DNA from: an uncultured Ulvibacter sp.
GTDB taxonomy: Bacteria > Bacteroidota > Bacteroidia > Flavobacteriales > Flavobacteriaceae
DNA: 64,000 nt
NCBI GenBank assembly: GCA_938083445.1
Contig: CALKCP010000007.1
Coordinates: 1-64,000 of the forward strand
Direction of reading: 5' to 3'
A model generated the notes under the pieces. That model was not told the DNA's origin. It searched no databases and saw nothing but the letters and a program-made list of their open reading frames with translations. A program made the position numbers and the translations under genes. Shown one piece after another: positions 38,384-48,489 of this stretch (positions are counted from its first letter, which is position 1; every line of letters begins with the position of its first letter).

Positions 38384-38396
38384 ACTTTTAGAAAAA

Positions 38397-40277
38397 TTAA
38401 GAGCAATTATCTTCAACAAAATTTAGAAAAACTTCTTTATGGAGTTTTAAATTCATGTTGGGAGAAAGTGCTACACGGACGATATAGTCTTTATCGCCTT
38501 CCTTAGTTGTTCCTTGAGTTGATGTTGCCGGGATGGTCCAATAACATCCGTTTAACTGACCGTAACTCACACAGAACTTACTTTCATTGGGAATTTCGGT
38601 GATCATCTTGTGGATTAATTTCAAATTCAATGCTCTCTTATAGGTCTCTCTTTCTTCCTCTGTATTTCCTTTGGTTGGAAGATCTAGTGAGAACACAGAT
38701 GGCGTAAATCCTATTACTGCAAGTGCTTCTGAAACAAAATTGATTTTTGCACTTGGCAAAGATTCCTTGATGAAGTTTACAAATTCACGTGTATTCTTAT
38801 AGGCATCTGTAATTCTATGTTTCATAGAAGGCAACTGTTCTGCCAATAGTTCCATTTGAAGTGAGGTAGCTTCATTGTCACAAAGTTTTAGGTGCATTTC
38901 TATTTTCTCGAGCAATGATTCTGTCTTGCTATTCCCTACAACATAACCAGCCGTACATTTTCCGCCACTTGGAAATTTTGATCCGCTAACATAGGATAGC
39001 GTCCTCACTGTTGAAAGTATTTCACCTTCACCCAAAAAGTGCACATTCGGGCAAAATGTTTGATCCAAAATAAAAACAGGATCGATAGCAGCTGCACCAG
39101 TTCGAGTTTTACGTGCTTTACATAACACCTCTTTTAATTGCAAAAGATCTGGAACCTCAACTCTTGGGTTTGTTGGAATTTCGGCAATTATATAAGGAAT
39201 AGCATCTTCTTTCGCAATTTTATCTAAGATGATATCAATACTTTGAACCATGTCGTTATCACCATCAACTGGTAAATCCACCACTTCCACATAATCAACA
39301 CAGGCAGCAATTCGCCTTGCTTGGTCGTTTGTTCCACCATAACAATTTGGAGGAACAATAAATTTAATAGGCTTCTCTTGGTGATTTTCTAGTGCATGGT
39401 GTATGAGCCCCATCATAATGGCATACTGAATGGATAGACCGCTAGACGCAACTACGGCTTTTGTTTTAGCGCCTGTAATCTCTTTTATTGAATCTAAGAC
39501 ACGTGTCTTGTTTGTCTCGACATTATTTACCTTAGAGTCAATAGCAGTATTATCTATTAAAGTTCTTATGGCAGCAAGAGAGTTGACGGGTGTCATTGCG
39601 ATGGTTTCTCTCCTTCTTAGGTGTTGAATTTCTGGGATATAACGTGCGTTTGATTCACCATGAACTAATAGAATACTGCCGAGGTTAGAATGAAGTCTAA
39701 TAAAAAAGTCAATATTTGGGGAACCATTGAAATTGCGAAAGTCCTCTTGCTGTGAAATAAAAATAGTGCTACCATTAAAGACCTGAACCTCTTCAATATC
39801 TTCTACTTTCTTTACATCAAATGCATAACCGTAGACACTTCTCAGGATACCTGCGTCAAAAAAGGCTGGCAATGTACCTTTAAAAAGAACTCGAGTTTCC
39901 CGATGATCTAATGCATTTTTTCGCAGAACAGCTAAAATAGGCGCCATCCTTGATGAAAAACTAATCACATTATTCGGTGCTATATTATTTAAGCGGGCAA
40001 TTACCCACTCCAGGATGCAGGATAGTGGATGCCCCAATCGAATATAGTCGTATGCGGTTGGCAGTTCCTTGAGTGCCAATACTTCTGTATTATTATCATT
40101 AAATAAGGTTTCAAACTGCTCAATGAATTCGGTTTTGGCCAACGTTTCGTCATATATATCCAGTCTATGTGTTGTAAGGTTTAACCAGCCGGCGGGCATG
40201 TTTTCTATAACATCTTTTGTGTACTTAAGTATTTTCTTGTCTTGCATACTATTTACTTTGATAAGGGTTGGCAACAT
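38397..40277 (-). CDS. Cys/Met metabolism PLP-dependent enzyme with long N-terminal extension
   Basis: A 626-residue protein. Residues about 235-625 look like the cystathionine gamma-synthase/beta-lyase fold: AVVASSGLSIQYAIMMGLIHH (cofactor phosphate contact), PPNCYGGTNDQ, and a Schiff-base lysine K434 in SYVSGSKFPSGG followed by TAGYVVG. Usual family proteins are about 380-400 residues, so roughly 230 residues are extra at the N-terminus, with no recognised motif. An alternative start is the ATG at 40247. Substrate unknown; a C-S lyase or gamma-replacement reaction is inferred. Confidence 0.78.
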   Translation of the reverse strand: MLPTLIKVNSMQDKKILKYTKDVIENMPAGWLNLTTHRLDIYDETLAKTEFIEQFETLFNDNNTEVLALKELPTAYDYIRLGHPLSCILEWVIARLNNIAPNNVISFSSRMAPILAVLRKNALDHRETRVLFKGTLPAFFDAGILRSVYGYAFDVKKVEDIEEVQVFNGSTIFISQQEDFRNFNGSPNIDFFIRLHSNLGSILLVHGESNARYIPEIQHLRRRETIAMTPVNSLAAIRTLIDNTAIDSKVNNVETNKTRVLDSIKEITGAKTKAVVASSGLSIQYAIMMGLIHHALENHQEKPIKFIVPPNCYGGTNDQARRIAACVDYVEVVDLPVDGDNDMVQSIDIILDKIAKEDAIPYIIAEIPTNPRVEVPDLLQLKEVLCKARKTRTGAAAIDPVFILDQTFCPNVHFLGEGEILSTVRTLSYVSGSKFPSGGKCTAGYVVGNSKTESLLEKIEMHLKLCDNEATSLQMELLAEQLPSMKHRITDAYKNTREFVNFIKESLPSAKINFVSEALAVIGFTPSVFSLDLPTKGNTEEERETYKRALNLKLIHKMITEIPNESKFCVSYGQLNGCYWTIPATSTQGTTKEGDKDYIVRVALSPNMNLKLHKEVFLNFVEDNCS

Positions 40278-40536
40278 ACATTAATTAGATGTAGTATACC
40301 AATAAAATTAGATTTTTAGGCTCTCAAACAAAACGATTCTCCAATAGTATTAAAAAAGGCACTCACAACACAGTACTTCGCATACAGAGTATACAGAAAA
40401 GTAGGTTTTTCTTTCTTATTAGTTTTTAAACAAGGGCACTATATACTCATCTTACTTTTTCTATAACTAGGAAAGCAAGCGGATTCATATTTTACTGCCA
40501 TTGCTATTGAGATAACAGAATCATTATAAAATTGAG

Positions 40537-43500
40537 TTATATTTTTTTATTCATTCGTGATTCCCGTTTATACCTTCTTCGTAATAATTTATTTTCTTTT
40601 ACCATGAGTCTGTATTCACTCAGTAATTCTCTTTCTTTAAAATATTTTTTTCCTGACAAGTGAGGTTTGTATTTGATTGTCCCTTTTTTTCCGGTTTTAG
40701 CTTCAATATAAATCTTTTTACCAGATTCGGCATATCCGATTTTTGTAGGTACCGTATTAGAATCTCTTCGTTTAAAATTAGACAAAGGTATTGCTGTCCA
40801 CAAATTGGTTGGAACTTCTCCATAGCCCAAATGGCCACTTATAAAAAAATCAAGTGCCGTAGATTGTATCTCCATAAGAGGTATTTCAACAGTGTTGTTG
40901 GATACGAAAAGAGTGTTTTTAATGGGGTCGAACCGAATATTCTCAAGGCGTTTTTTCTTAAAAAGGACATTTCCAACCTTTAGAATTGGATCAAATGATT
41001 TGAGTTGCATATCCTGTAGATTAAACCCGATCGTTCCGTTTAATGATTCTGTTAGCAACCCTTTGTTGTCTATTAAATCTCCCTCTAACTGTGTCTTGAC
41101 ACTAATTTTTCCGTCAATTTTATCGGCTTCTTTTATGGATGGGATATTAAAATAATCAAATGAAATAAGCAGTTTTTCTAAATCGAGTTTATCTGTAGTA
41201 AAGCCTAGTGAAAATTCAGTCTTATAAGGATCCGTTATGTTTAAGTGCGCATCAAGCGTTACGTTCGCTTTGAAAAAGTCAAAAGCGGTATTTTCTAGAT
41301 ATAGCAGGTTTTCATTTTCAAAATAAAATCCAGTATTAAAATTATTTACAAGGAGTTTGTGAAATTTGAATTCATTAATTCGTATCGACAATTCTGGCTG
41401 ATACTTATTATAAAAATCTTTGACAATAGCTTTTAAAGCTGGTTTGCTCGACCCACTCTTTTTTCTCTTCTCATTCTCCAAGTCTTTAAAAAGAACCATA
41501 AATTCGCTATAATGAAGCTTGTCCGAGAAGATATTGAGCTTAGAACTCATTCTTTTATTGTTTCCACTAATCTTTGGTGCAATAGAGGTAATGTTATCTA
41601 ATTCTCCAGAGAGTTTTATCGAATCGCCCGATGGGAGGTCAATAACCATTGATTTTAGAATTGCATCATTGTCTTCAACGGCTATTTCTAGGATGCTAAA
41701 TGGGATGCGCGCCTTGCTTGGATTATGAATAATAGTGCTATTCTCTATTTTAAAGTGCGCAGAGGAAGCACTCACTAATTCATTCGTTTTTTCAATATCA
41801 CCTGAAATTTTCGCCGTGATTTCAATTTCTCCTCCTTCAAGTAAAAAGGTATTGTAGCTTAGTATTTTATTTAAGTGTTGCGGATCACCAAGCACCTTAA
41901 AATGAGCATCTAGATTTGTTCCTGCAGATTCGGAGATATCGAGCGTAGCGGAAAATGCAACCTTTGTTTTTTTATCGTAATTGAAACTACTTTCTTCTAG
42001 CACCAGGCTATTGACATTATCAAAATCTATACGTGTCGAAAAATCATCAAGGACTATCAAATCTTTGTATTCAAATGTGTCTATAGTTACACCTATGGTT
42101 GGATTAAATTTTGAATATATACCGCGGAGGGTTTTTTTGATGCGACTATTGGCAGTGGTCTTTTTGGTAGTTTGTTCCTTTTTTATTTCTTGATTAAAGA
42201 AAGCGATAAAATCGGACCATTGTACCCTGCTAGAATGAACGTCAATGAAGGTATTCACCCCAGCCGTATTCGCAGAAGAGAGGAAGCCGCTAAAGTTTTC
42301 CAATTTTCCAGAAAAATTGAGCTTATCTGTGGTGCCTAAGCCAATCTCTAAATCGTTTAAAATAGCTGAATTGTTTTTGATTTGCACATCCAATAGATCA
42401 ATTGGAAAGCTGAGGTCGTTGGGTTGATAGGTTAGATTGCTTTTTTCTAATCTTATGCTGCCATTTAAAGCATTTAAAAAGTAATCCATTTGAAGGATAT
42501 CTCCATATACATTGCCCTGTAATTGAAAGTCGCCTCCTTTAAAAATATAGGTATCACTTTTAAAAATAGTATTGAATATTTCAGAGGTTCCTGTTATATC
42601 GATTTCTGCATCTAATAAAATTTGTTTAGGGTGCTCGAAGTCAAGGGACGCATTCAGGGTAACAGCTCCTTCATCAACTTCAAAAGTCGTGTTCTTGAGA
42701 TGCACATTATTTTTGTCACTAAAGGCCAAGCCTGTAGAGAAGCTGTTTAATGTAAGGGAATCATATTCAAATTCCTTAATGGATATGGCAACGGTGGGGT
42801 CAAATTTCAGATATATTTTTTTTACCAAGTGGTGCAGCAAATCTTTGGGTCGCTTTAGGGTATGCTGCGGTTCTTTTTTAGTACTCTCCACATAGTTCAT
42901 AAAATCTTCCCATTTTAATTTGTCAGATTTTAGATGGAAACTAGTGGATGCAGGATGTTCAGGGGCCTTTTTCAAAAGTGAGGAAAACCTAGAAACTTCG
43001 CCATAGATGCTAAGGTCATCAGAAGATACTAAGGGAAGCTTTAAAAGTTCTAACTTCGCACGGTCTTCTTTAATGGTAAGCTCAAGCTCTTTTACAGGAA
43101 TAGAAAGTTGTTTTTCTAAGTCAAAAATATCGGTATCTGTAAGTTTTAAGGAGATCGTTGATCGCGATAGTAAATCGGCAGCAGACGTTGCATCACCTTC
43201 TAGATTGCCCATTAAATGAAAGCGCCCCTTCTTAAGTATTACACTTGGTTCCTTTATAAATGAAATCAAATCCTCTGGCGCACCATCGGCTTTAATGGTT
43301 CCCTTCACAAATGCTTTTTCTTCTGGGGTGCTAGTTAACAAAGCATTGCTTACTTCAAATGTAGTCTCTTTATAATTTCCCGTCAAACTGTTTAATAGGA
43401 GTTTCACATCTTTTTTGTCTTCAGTTTTAGCACGCTCATCATCATATATTCTGTTAGTGAAACTCCCAGCGAATGATAAACTATCCAGATTAAAACGGTC

Positions 43501-44478
43501 ATCAATTACAACAGAATTCTCAACACTTCTAAAATCTATTCGGACCAGAGGGTTAGAAAAACGAGCAAAATTACCCTGAATGGTTGTATGTGTTGAAAAA
43601 GCCTTGGCAATCTTAAATCTGTTAAGTTTTATTTGAACGTGGTCGGATATAAGACCTAAGGTTGGAGCAAATGCTGTCTCGTTATTTACAATAGTAAATA
43701 GAAAATCATGTTTGGCTGTGTCAAAATCTGCTGTTAGTTTAAATATTTGGTCATTTATGGATACATCGAATGCCGGTATGTGAACTTTTTTGTGAACAAG
43801 GTCTATTTCAGGGTGCACGGTTCCGTGGATTTTTGAATCTTTGAGATAGCTCCCTTTTTGAAGATTAAACCCTAATTGTGAAACATGCGCATCCATATCC
43901 AAAGAAGCGGTTATTTTTTCTGGCCCCACAAGGACAGTTGATGCTAGTTGGTTTATTTTAAATTTAATTTTTTTGTGACCCGGAATGTTTTGTGTGTTAA
44001 AACTAAAATTTTTTATATCAATAGACATGTTATAAGGCTCGAAGCTTTCAGAAAAGAAACTTTCTTCCATAAGTGAATCGCTTTTCACGGTTAAAGCTGC
44101 CAGGTCTTCTTCATAGATAATTGACTGATAATCGAAATTTTCTATACGGAGAGATTTTACCTGAATTTTTTCTTTAAATAAACTCCTTATAGAAAGATTT
44201 AAATACAGGTTTTCGACTTCAAAACGCGTCGATTTTTGTGCTGATGAATCTAAAACCACGACATTTTTTAAATAGAATGCGGGATTGGTAAAATTGCCCC
44301 AAACCCTGAGGGTTACATCATCAAAATGAATACTTCCTTGATGGTTTTTGGAAATAGTATCTACAATTAAGTTGACAACTTCTTCCTTATGCCCTTTTAC
44401 ATAAAAATAGATAGTCCCTAGTATCATTCCTAAAAGTAGAAGTAAGGTAACACCAATTTTCCTTGTTTTTTTAAACAT
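40537..44478 (-). CDS. Large AsmA-like envelope protein with internal triplication
   Basis: A 1313-residue protein with one N-terminal membrane anchor (about 9-28) and a long periplasmic beta-rich region of AsmA/TamB-like type, as found in proteins moving lipids to the outer membrane. Three tandem units of about 233 residues are visible, starting near W523, W754 and Y990. Each has an aromatic-S/E-D/E-F start, an IYxKFxPT-like stretch, an FSTxxxF stretch, and a run ending in SGxLxN. The C-terminal 100 residues resemble the AsmA C-terminal region (GTIGFNLQDMQLKSF). Function by analogy is outer-membrane homeostasis. Confidence 0.78.
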   Translation of the reverse strand: MFKKTRKIGVTLLLLLGMILGTIYFYVKGHKEEVVNLIVDTISKNHQGSIHFDDVTLRVWGNFTNPAFYLKNVVVLDSSAQKSTRFEVENLYLNLSIRSLFKEKIQVKSLRIENFDYQSIIYEEDLAALTVKSDSLMEESFFSESFEPYNMSIDIKNFSFNTQNIPGHKKIKFKINQLASTVLVGPEKITASLDMDAHVSQLGFNLQKGSYLKDSKIHGTVHPEIDLVHKKVHIPAFDVSINDQIFKLTADFDTAKHDFLFTIVNNETAFAPTLGLISDHVQIKLNRFKIAKAFSTHTTIQGNFARFSNPLVRIDFRSVENSVVIDDRFNLDSLSFAGSFTNRIYDDERAKTEDKKDVKLLLNSLTGNYKETTFEVSNALLTSTPEEKAFVKGTIKADGAPEDLISFIKEPSVILKKGRFHLMGNLEGDATSAADLLSRSTISLKLTDTDIFDLEKQLSIPVKELELTIKEDRAKLELLKLPLVSSDDLSIYGEVSRFSSLLKKAPEHPASTSFHLKSDKLKWEDFMNYVESTKKEPQHTLKRPKDLLHHLVKKIYLKFDPTVAISIKEFEYDSLTLNSFSTGLAFSDKNNVHLKNTTFEVDEGAVTLNASLDFEHPKQILLDAEIDITGTSEIFNTIFKSDTYIFKGGDFQLQGNVYGDILQMDYFLNALNGSIRLEKSNLTYQPNDLSFPIDLLDVQIKNNSAILNDLEIGLGTTDKLNFSGKLENFSGFLSSANTAGVNTFIDVHSSRVQWSDFIAFFNQEIKKEQTTKKTTANSRIKKTLRGIYSKFNPTIGVTIDTFEYKDLIVLDDFSTRIDFDNVNSLVLEESSFNYDKKTKVAFSATLDISESAGTNLDAHFKVLGDPQHLNKILSYNTFLLEGGEIEITAKISGDIEKTNELVSASSAHFKIENSTIIHNPSKARIPFSILEIAVEDNDAILKSMVIDLPSGDSIKLSGELDNITSIAPKISGNNKRMSSKLNIFSDKLHYSEFMVLFKDLENEKRKKSGSSKPALKAIVKDFYNKYQPELSIRINEFKFHKLLVNNFNTGFYFENENLLYLENTAFDFFKANVTLDAHLNITDPYKTEFSLGFTTDKLDLEKLLISFDYFNIPSIKEADKIDGKISVKTQLEGDLIDNKGLLTESLNGTIGFNLQDMQLKSFDPILKVGNVLFKKKRLENIRFDPIKNTLFVSNNTVEIPLMEIQSTALDFFISGHLGYGEVPTNLWTAIPLSNFKRRDSNTVPTKIGYAESGKKIYIEAKTGKKGTIKYKPHLSGKKYFKERELLSEYRLMVKENKLLRRRYKRESRMNKKI

Positions 44479-44645
44479 GAACTGTCTCTCTAATTATGTT
44501 CTGCGCTTTATCCAGGTATATTGTTTCTTCCTCACAGACGGTATGTTTTATTTAAGAACAATGCTGTCTCAGGCAAGCGTTTGGACCTATTAAATTTAAA
44601 TAAATGTTTGGAGGCTTTTTTGACGCGCTCTATCTTTCACATTTT

Positions 44646-45818
44646 TTACTCTTTCAGTCGGTTGTATTTTTTAAGTGTTTTTATAAGTAAATCATGAGGT
44701 AAAGCATATGCTTTATTGCTGTTAATTCCCTCCATCGTTTCCGCCGCTATCATTGCATTGATAATTGCTTCCTCAACTGCTTGCACAGTTGCTTCAAAAA
44801 GGGGTGTCATCTTATCATTCGGCATGCTGATTACTGTTGCCGTTTCGTCACGGTTAAAAGCATTTTCATTCGCCGTTGAAAAGGCTAAGAAAATATCGCC
44901 AGAACCATTGCTTCCTCGTCCGCCAACAACGCCAATACCCAAAGGAATCCTTTGAGCAATTCTCTTTAATTGGTGTGGTAATAAGGGTGCATCGGTTGCC
45001 AAAACAACAATGATGGAGCCATCTCCTTCTTGCCGTCTTGATTTTGGCGGTGCATTAAATTTATAGTTCAAGGTATCTTTTAATTCAATACCAACAGGGA
45101 CCCCCGCAATAGATAAGTTTTTTTTCGATCCAAAGTTCGATTGAACAAGTACGCCGATAGTATAGGTAGAATCCTTTATTTTGAGAACTCTTGAGGCAGT
45201 TCCTGTACCACCTTTAAAGCCCAAGCACATCATTCCGGTTCCGCCACCGACATTTCCTTCAGCAATCTGTCCGCTTGACGAGTTTTTTATCGCTTCTAAG
45301 ACATTTTCTTCTTTTACATGGAAACCATAAATATCGTTGAGGAAACCGTCATAGGTTTCTGCTACTACCGGATATGTGTACCACCAATCTTCTCCGCCAT
45401 ACCAATCTGTATCGACATACCATTTTAAAACAGCATCACGAACAACACCAACACTGTTCGTATTTGTAATCATAATGGGTGTTTCTAAAAACCCCGATTC
45501 AGTTACCCAGGTTGTGCCGGTCATTTCTCCGTTGCCATTTAAACTATACCAGTTGGCATAAACCGGACTAAATTTTTTGGCTTTCCCTCTTGGGAATATT
45601 GCAGTAACACCAGTTCTAACTGGGCCTTCGCCAACATTGTTTTCTCCTTCACCCTCGATTAATGTGCTGTAACCTACCTCAACGCCTTTCACATCTGTAA
45701 TGGCATTGAATTTCCCTGTAGTGCCCGAAAATGGCACACCTAAATCTCTTGCTCTTGGTTTTTGTCCATAGGCTTGGATGCAAAGGAGGATTGTAAAAAC
45801 GATTGCTATTTTTTTCAT
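44646..45818 (-). CDS. P1 family peptidase (DmpA/BapA-like)
   Basis: A 390-residue N-terminal-nucleophile aminopeptidase with a signal peptide (ending AYGQKP). Family members autocleave before a Ser that becomes the nucleophile; here it is S231 in SNFGSKKNLS, within the NxGS context seen in DmpA and BapA. TAIFPRGK and GGTGMMCLGFKGGTGTAS are other family stretches. It probably hydrolyses D- or beta-amino-acyl peptides outside the cytoplasm. Divergent from the NTF2-like gene. Confidence 0.9.
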   Translation of the reverse strand: MKKIAIVFTILLCIQAYGQKPRARDLGVPFSGTTGKFNAITDVKGVEVGYSTLIEGEGENNVGEGPVRTGVTAIFPRGKAKKFSPVYANWYSLNGNGEMTGTTWVTESGFLETPIMITNTNSVGVVRDAVLKWYVDTDWYGGEDWWYTYPVVAETYDGFLNDIYGFHVKEENVLEAIKNSSSGQIAEGNVGGGTGMMCLGFKGGTGTASRVLKIKDSTYTIGVLVQSNFGSKKNLSIAGVPVGIELKDTLNYKFNAPPKSRRQEGDGSIIVVLATDAPLLPHQLKRIAQRIPLGIGVVGGRGSNGSGDIFLAFSTANENAFNRDETATVISMPNDKMTPLFEATVQAVEEAIINAMIAAETMEGINSNKAYALPHDLLIKTLKKYNRLKE

Positions 45819-45859
45819 GCAGGATTTTTTTATTGCGGTGCCACGATTTTTTCTTAAAG

Positions 45860-45871
45860 TTGTTCGAACAA
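45860..45871. promoter_or_regulatory. 12-bp perfect palindrome upstream of the P1 peptidase
   Basis: TTGTTCGAACAA is self-complementary over all 12 bases and lies 42 bases upstream of the peptidase ATG, in a 241-base divergent region. It looks like a dimeric regulator site; no regulator is adjacent. Confidence 0.3.
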
Positions 45872-46059
45872 ATGAATCGATATATAGCTGCCTTTTTCCA
45901 TTCTATGTCGAGCATCCAAATTACTATAATTTGTGCATTTACCACCCAAACCTTGTTGTAATTTTATCTTAATTACCACTAAAATGAATTATTTGACTAT
46001 TGATTATTTTTTTCAACGGCTTAAATTGTATCTTGGGGTTTCATTCAAAACATAGTATT

Positions 46060-46548
46060 ATGAGAAAAAACATTAGATTATTTGGATTTTTTGCAATTAT
46101 AGCTTTAATGATTTCATCCTGTGCGAATCAAGAAAAAAAAGAAGTCATTGATATGGAAAAAGTAAAGGTTGAAATCCAAGCAATGGAAGATGCCTTTGCT
46201 GCAGGAGAAAAAGCCAAAGATGCAGACGCGGTGGCAGTCTATTATAGTGACGATGCCATAAGTTATATCAATTACGCACAACCACTTGAAGGTAAGGTAG
46301 CTATTACAGAATTTATTGCAAAAGCACTTGCAAAAGATACCATAGGAAACTACAATGTATATAAGGTTGTAGATGTGTTCGCTGATGGTGATATGGCTGT
46401 TGAGATTGGTTCTTGGACCGTATTCGATGTTTCTGGGAATGAAAAAGATAATGGATATTATACGGCCTACTTTCAAAAACGAGATGGATCCTACGAATGT
46501 ATTCGAGATATGAATATGACCCCACACTCTCGTAAGTCTGGTATGTAA
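46060..46548 (+). CDS. NTF2-like (DUF4440/SgcJ type) lipoprotein
   Basis: A 162-residue protein starting at the ATG at 46060 (an earlier in-frame ATG at 46000 adds a non-signal-like stretch). It has a lipobox (MISSC, cysteine at about 20) and a SnoaL/NTF2 fold: AFAAGEKAKDADAVAVYYSDDAI, then ITEFIAKALAKD and DGDMAVEIGSWTV. These are ligand-binding or ketosteroid isomerase-like folds; no catalytic Asp/His pair can be assigned. Substrate unknown. A strong terminator follows. Confidence 0.8.
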   Translation: MRKNIRLFGFFAIIALMISSCANQEKKEVIDMEKVKVEIQAMEDAFAAGEKAKDADAVAVYYSDDAISYINYAQPLEGKVAITEFIAKALAKDTIGNYNVYKVVDVFADGDMAVEIGSWTVFDVSGNEKDNGYYTAYFQKRDGSYECIRDMNMTPHSRKSGM

Positions 46549-46596
46549 GCTAAAAATAGCACAGTATATTCCATAGTTTATAAAATACGTTAGTAC

Positions 46597-46629
46597 AAAA
46601 GCGCAGTACCTCCGGGGTGCTGCGCTTTT
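46597..46629 (+). terminator. Rho-independent terminator after the NTF2-like gene
   Basis: A 10-bp stem AAAAGCGCAG with CTGCGCTTTT, extended by TACC/GGTG pairing, with the T-rich right arm running into TATTTTA on the plus strand. Confidence 0.85.
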
Positions 46630-46677
46630 ATTTTATGTAGTTCCTGTGAATACCCATTCATTTTATTTAGCATTTAT

Positions 46678-46693
46678 TTTGACTAAAGTCAAA
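46678..46693. promoter_or_regulatory. Dyad upstream of the GH16 gene, possible operator
   Basis: TTTGACT, two bases AA, AGTCAAA: a perfect 7-bp inverted repeat 22 bases upstream of the TATTTTTG box. A third TTTGACT half-site at 46719-46725 overlaps the -7 box. This spacing fits binding of an activator or repressor. Confidence 0.45.
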
Positions 46694-46714
46694 TACTATT
46701 TCAACAAAAAACTT

Positions 46715-46722
46715 TATTTTTG
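46715..46722 (+). promoter_or_regulatory. -7 box of the GH16 gene
   Basis: TATTTTTG, an exact TAnnTTTG match, 21 bases upstream of the GH16 ATG. No TTG is seen at the -33 position, which suggests the promoter needs an activator. Confidence 0.5.
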
Positions 46723-46743
46723 ACTGCTTAAAATATTTCTTGC

Positions 46744-48327
46744 ATGCATAAAAATTTCAGTATCCTATTTTTAGTCTTTCTAATTACCTCACAACTCTCT
46801 TTCTCCCAGCAGATGCCTATAAATTTTTCTGATACTTCAGATAATTTTACAGCGTTTTCGGGAAGCGGTTTTTCCTTTAATACAGACCCAAATGATTCTG
46901 GCAATCTAGTGGGAGAATTTTATAATGACGGTAGTGAGCCATGGCAAGGTTTTTATTTGGATTTAAATAGATCCATTGATTTAGATTTTCAAAATACTAT
47001 TTCGTTGTCTTTCTTCGGATTTGATCCAAATGCACACAGTATGGTTTTAAAACTTGAGAATGGCCCAAATCCAGATGTTGAGGTTACGCAAAACATCCCA
47101 TCTGGAGGAGGTTGGACCAATGATATTACATTTGACTTTTCCAATGCCGTATTAAGTTCAGATGGTGTCACACCTGTAAATGCTACGGGTGCTTATGATC
47201 GATTTGTCATTTTTATTGATGGAGGTGTTACAATTCCAGGGACGTATTTAATTGATGATATTAGTGATGGTTCTACAGGAACAGATCCAAATGCAATTGA
47301 CGTAGAGTACACGTCTTTAGTGTGGGAAGACAACTTTGAAACTCCGGGCGCTCTAAATCCAACCAAATGGCATCATCAAACACAAGTTATTATTCCCGGA
47401 GTAGGCTGGGCGAATGGCGAAGAACAGCATTATACAGATCGCATAGATAATTCTTTTGCAGATGGATCAGGCTTATTAAATATAGTTGCAAAAAGAGAAA
47501 CCTTCACCGATCAGGGTTTGACAAAGGATTATACTTCCGCTCGTTTAAATTCAAAATTTGCTTTTACCTACGGAAGGGTAGATGTAAGAGCCAAATTGCC
47601 AATCATACAAGGAACATGGCCAGCAATTTGGATGCTCGGTAAAAATATTAATGAAAATGGTGGGTTTTGGGATGCTGCCTTTGGAACAACCAGCTGGCCT
47701 GCCTGTGGGGAGGTTGATATCATGGAGCATGGAATATTTCCTGGTGAGGACATCAATTTTATCGGTAGTGCGCTTCATACTCCTTGCTGCTTTGGTGGTA
47801 ACCCAAATAATGGCGGTGTAATCGCTGCGAATCTTGCCGACGAATTTCACGTTTATTCTGTAAATTGGTCTCCTGATCAAATAACTTTTTTACTTGATGG
47901 TGTTGGATTTTTCACCTACAATCCAGCGATAAAAGATGCCAATACTTGGCCATTTTTCGAAGATCAATTTATATTGTTAAATGTTGCAATGGGTGGTGTT
48001 GCAGGAGCAATCAATTCGGGGTTTGTTCAAGATTCTATGATTATAGATTATGTTAGAGTGTACCAAGAAGATCCATTAAGTCTTGATGATACAGTTACTT
48101 TAGATGCGGCCGTTACAGTGTATCCGAACCCCTCGAATAGCACCATGTATATTGCGACCAAAGTGGCACTAAGCAGTTTAGAGCTTTATGATGTGACTGG
48201 TAAATTGCTGCTTAAAAAGGAAAAAGAGACAAACAGTATCGATACAGGTAGTTTAAATTCGGGTGTTTATTTCCTAGTTCTCCATTCAAACAATGAAAAA
48301 ACCGTTAAAAAAGTATTTGTGAATTGA
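46744..48327 (+). CDS. Secreted GH16 beta-glucanase (laminarinase type) with T9SS domain
   Basis: A 527-residue secreted glycoside hydrolase. Order: signal peptide (to about 22), an N-terminal beta-sandwich resembling a carbohydrate-binding module (about 22-170), a GH16 catalytic domain (about 185-435) with the E323-x-D325-x-x-E328 motif in CGEVDIMEHG (E323 nucleophile, E328 acid/base), and a type IX secretion C-terminal sorting domain (about 455-527, VYPNPSNS). GH16 members cut laminarin, agar or lichenan; the family stretch here suits a laminarinase, but the substrate is inferred. No susCD pair is adjacent. Confidence 0.92.
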   Translation: MHKNFSILFLVFLITSQLSFSQQMPINFSDTSDNFTAFSGSGFSFNTDPNDSGNLVGEFYNDGSEPWQGFYLDLNRSIDLDFQNTISLSFFGFDPNAHSMVLKLENGPNPDVEVTQNIPSGGGWTNDITFDFSNAVLSSDGVTPVNATGAYDRFVIFIDGGVTIPGTYLIDDISDGSTGTDPNAIDVEYTSLVWEDNFETPGALNPTKWHHQTQVIIPGVGWANGEEQHYTDRIDNSFADGSGLLNIVAKRETFTDQGLTKDYTSARLNSKFAFTYGRVDVRAKLPIIQGTWPAIWMLGKNINENGGFWDAAFGTTSWPACGEVDIMEHGIFPGEDINFIGSALHTPCCFGGNPNNGGVIAANLADEFHVYSVNWSPDQITFLLDGVGFFTYNPAIKDANTWPFFEDQFILLNVAMGGVAGAINSGFVQDSMIIDYVRVYQEDPLSLDDTVTLDAAVTVYPNPSNSTMYIATKVALSSLELYDVTGKLLLKKEKETNSIDTGSLNSGVYFLVLHSNNEKTVKKVFVN

Positions 48328-48489
48328 TTCTTTAGAAAAGAAATCTCTCCCGAATACCGACGACTATTTTATGGTTTTTTTGAGCTTTTGCGAATCGCTA
48401 TAGGCATGTCTCTCGACCTAACTTCATTATAAAAAGAAGAAAGCACAAGCTTCAAGAGGAGTAAAGGAGTGCGTGTTAAAAACAGTTTG

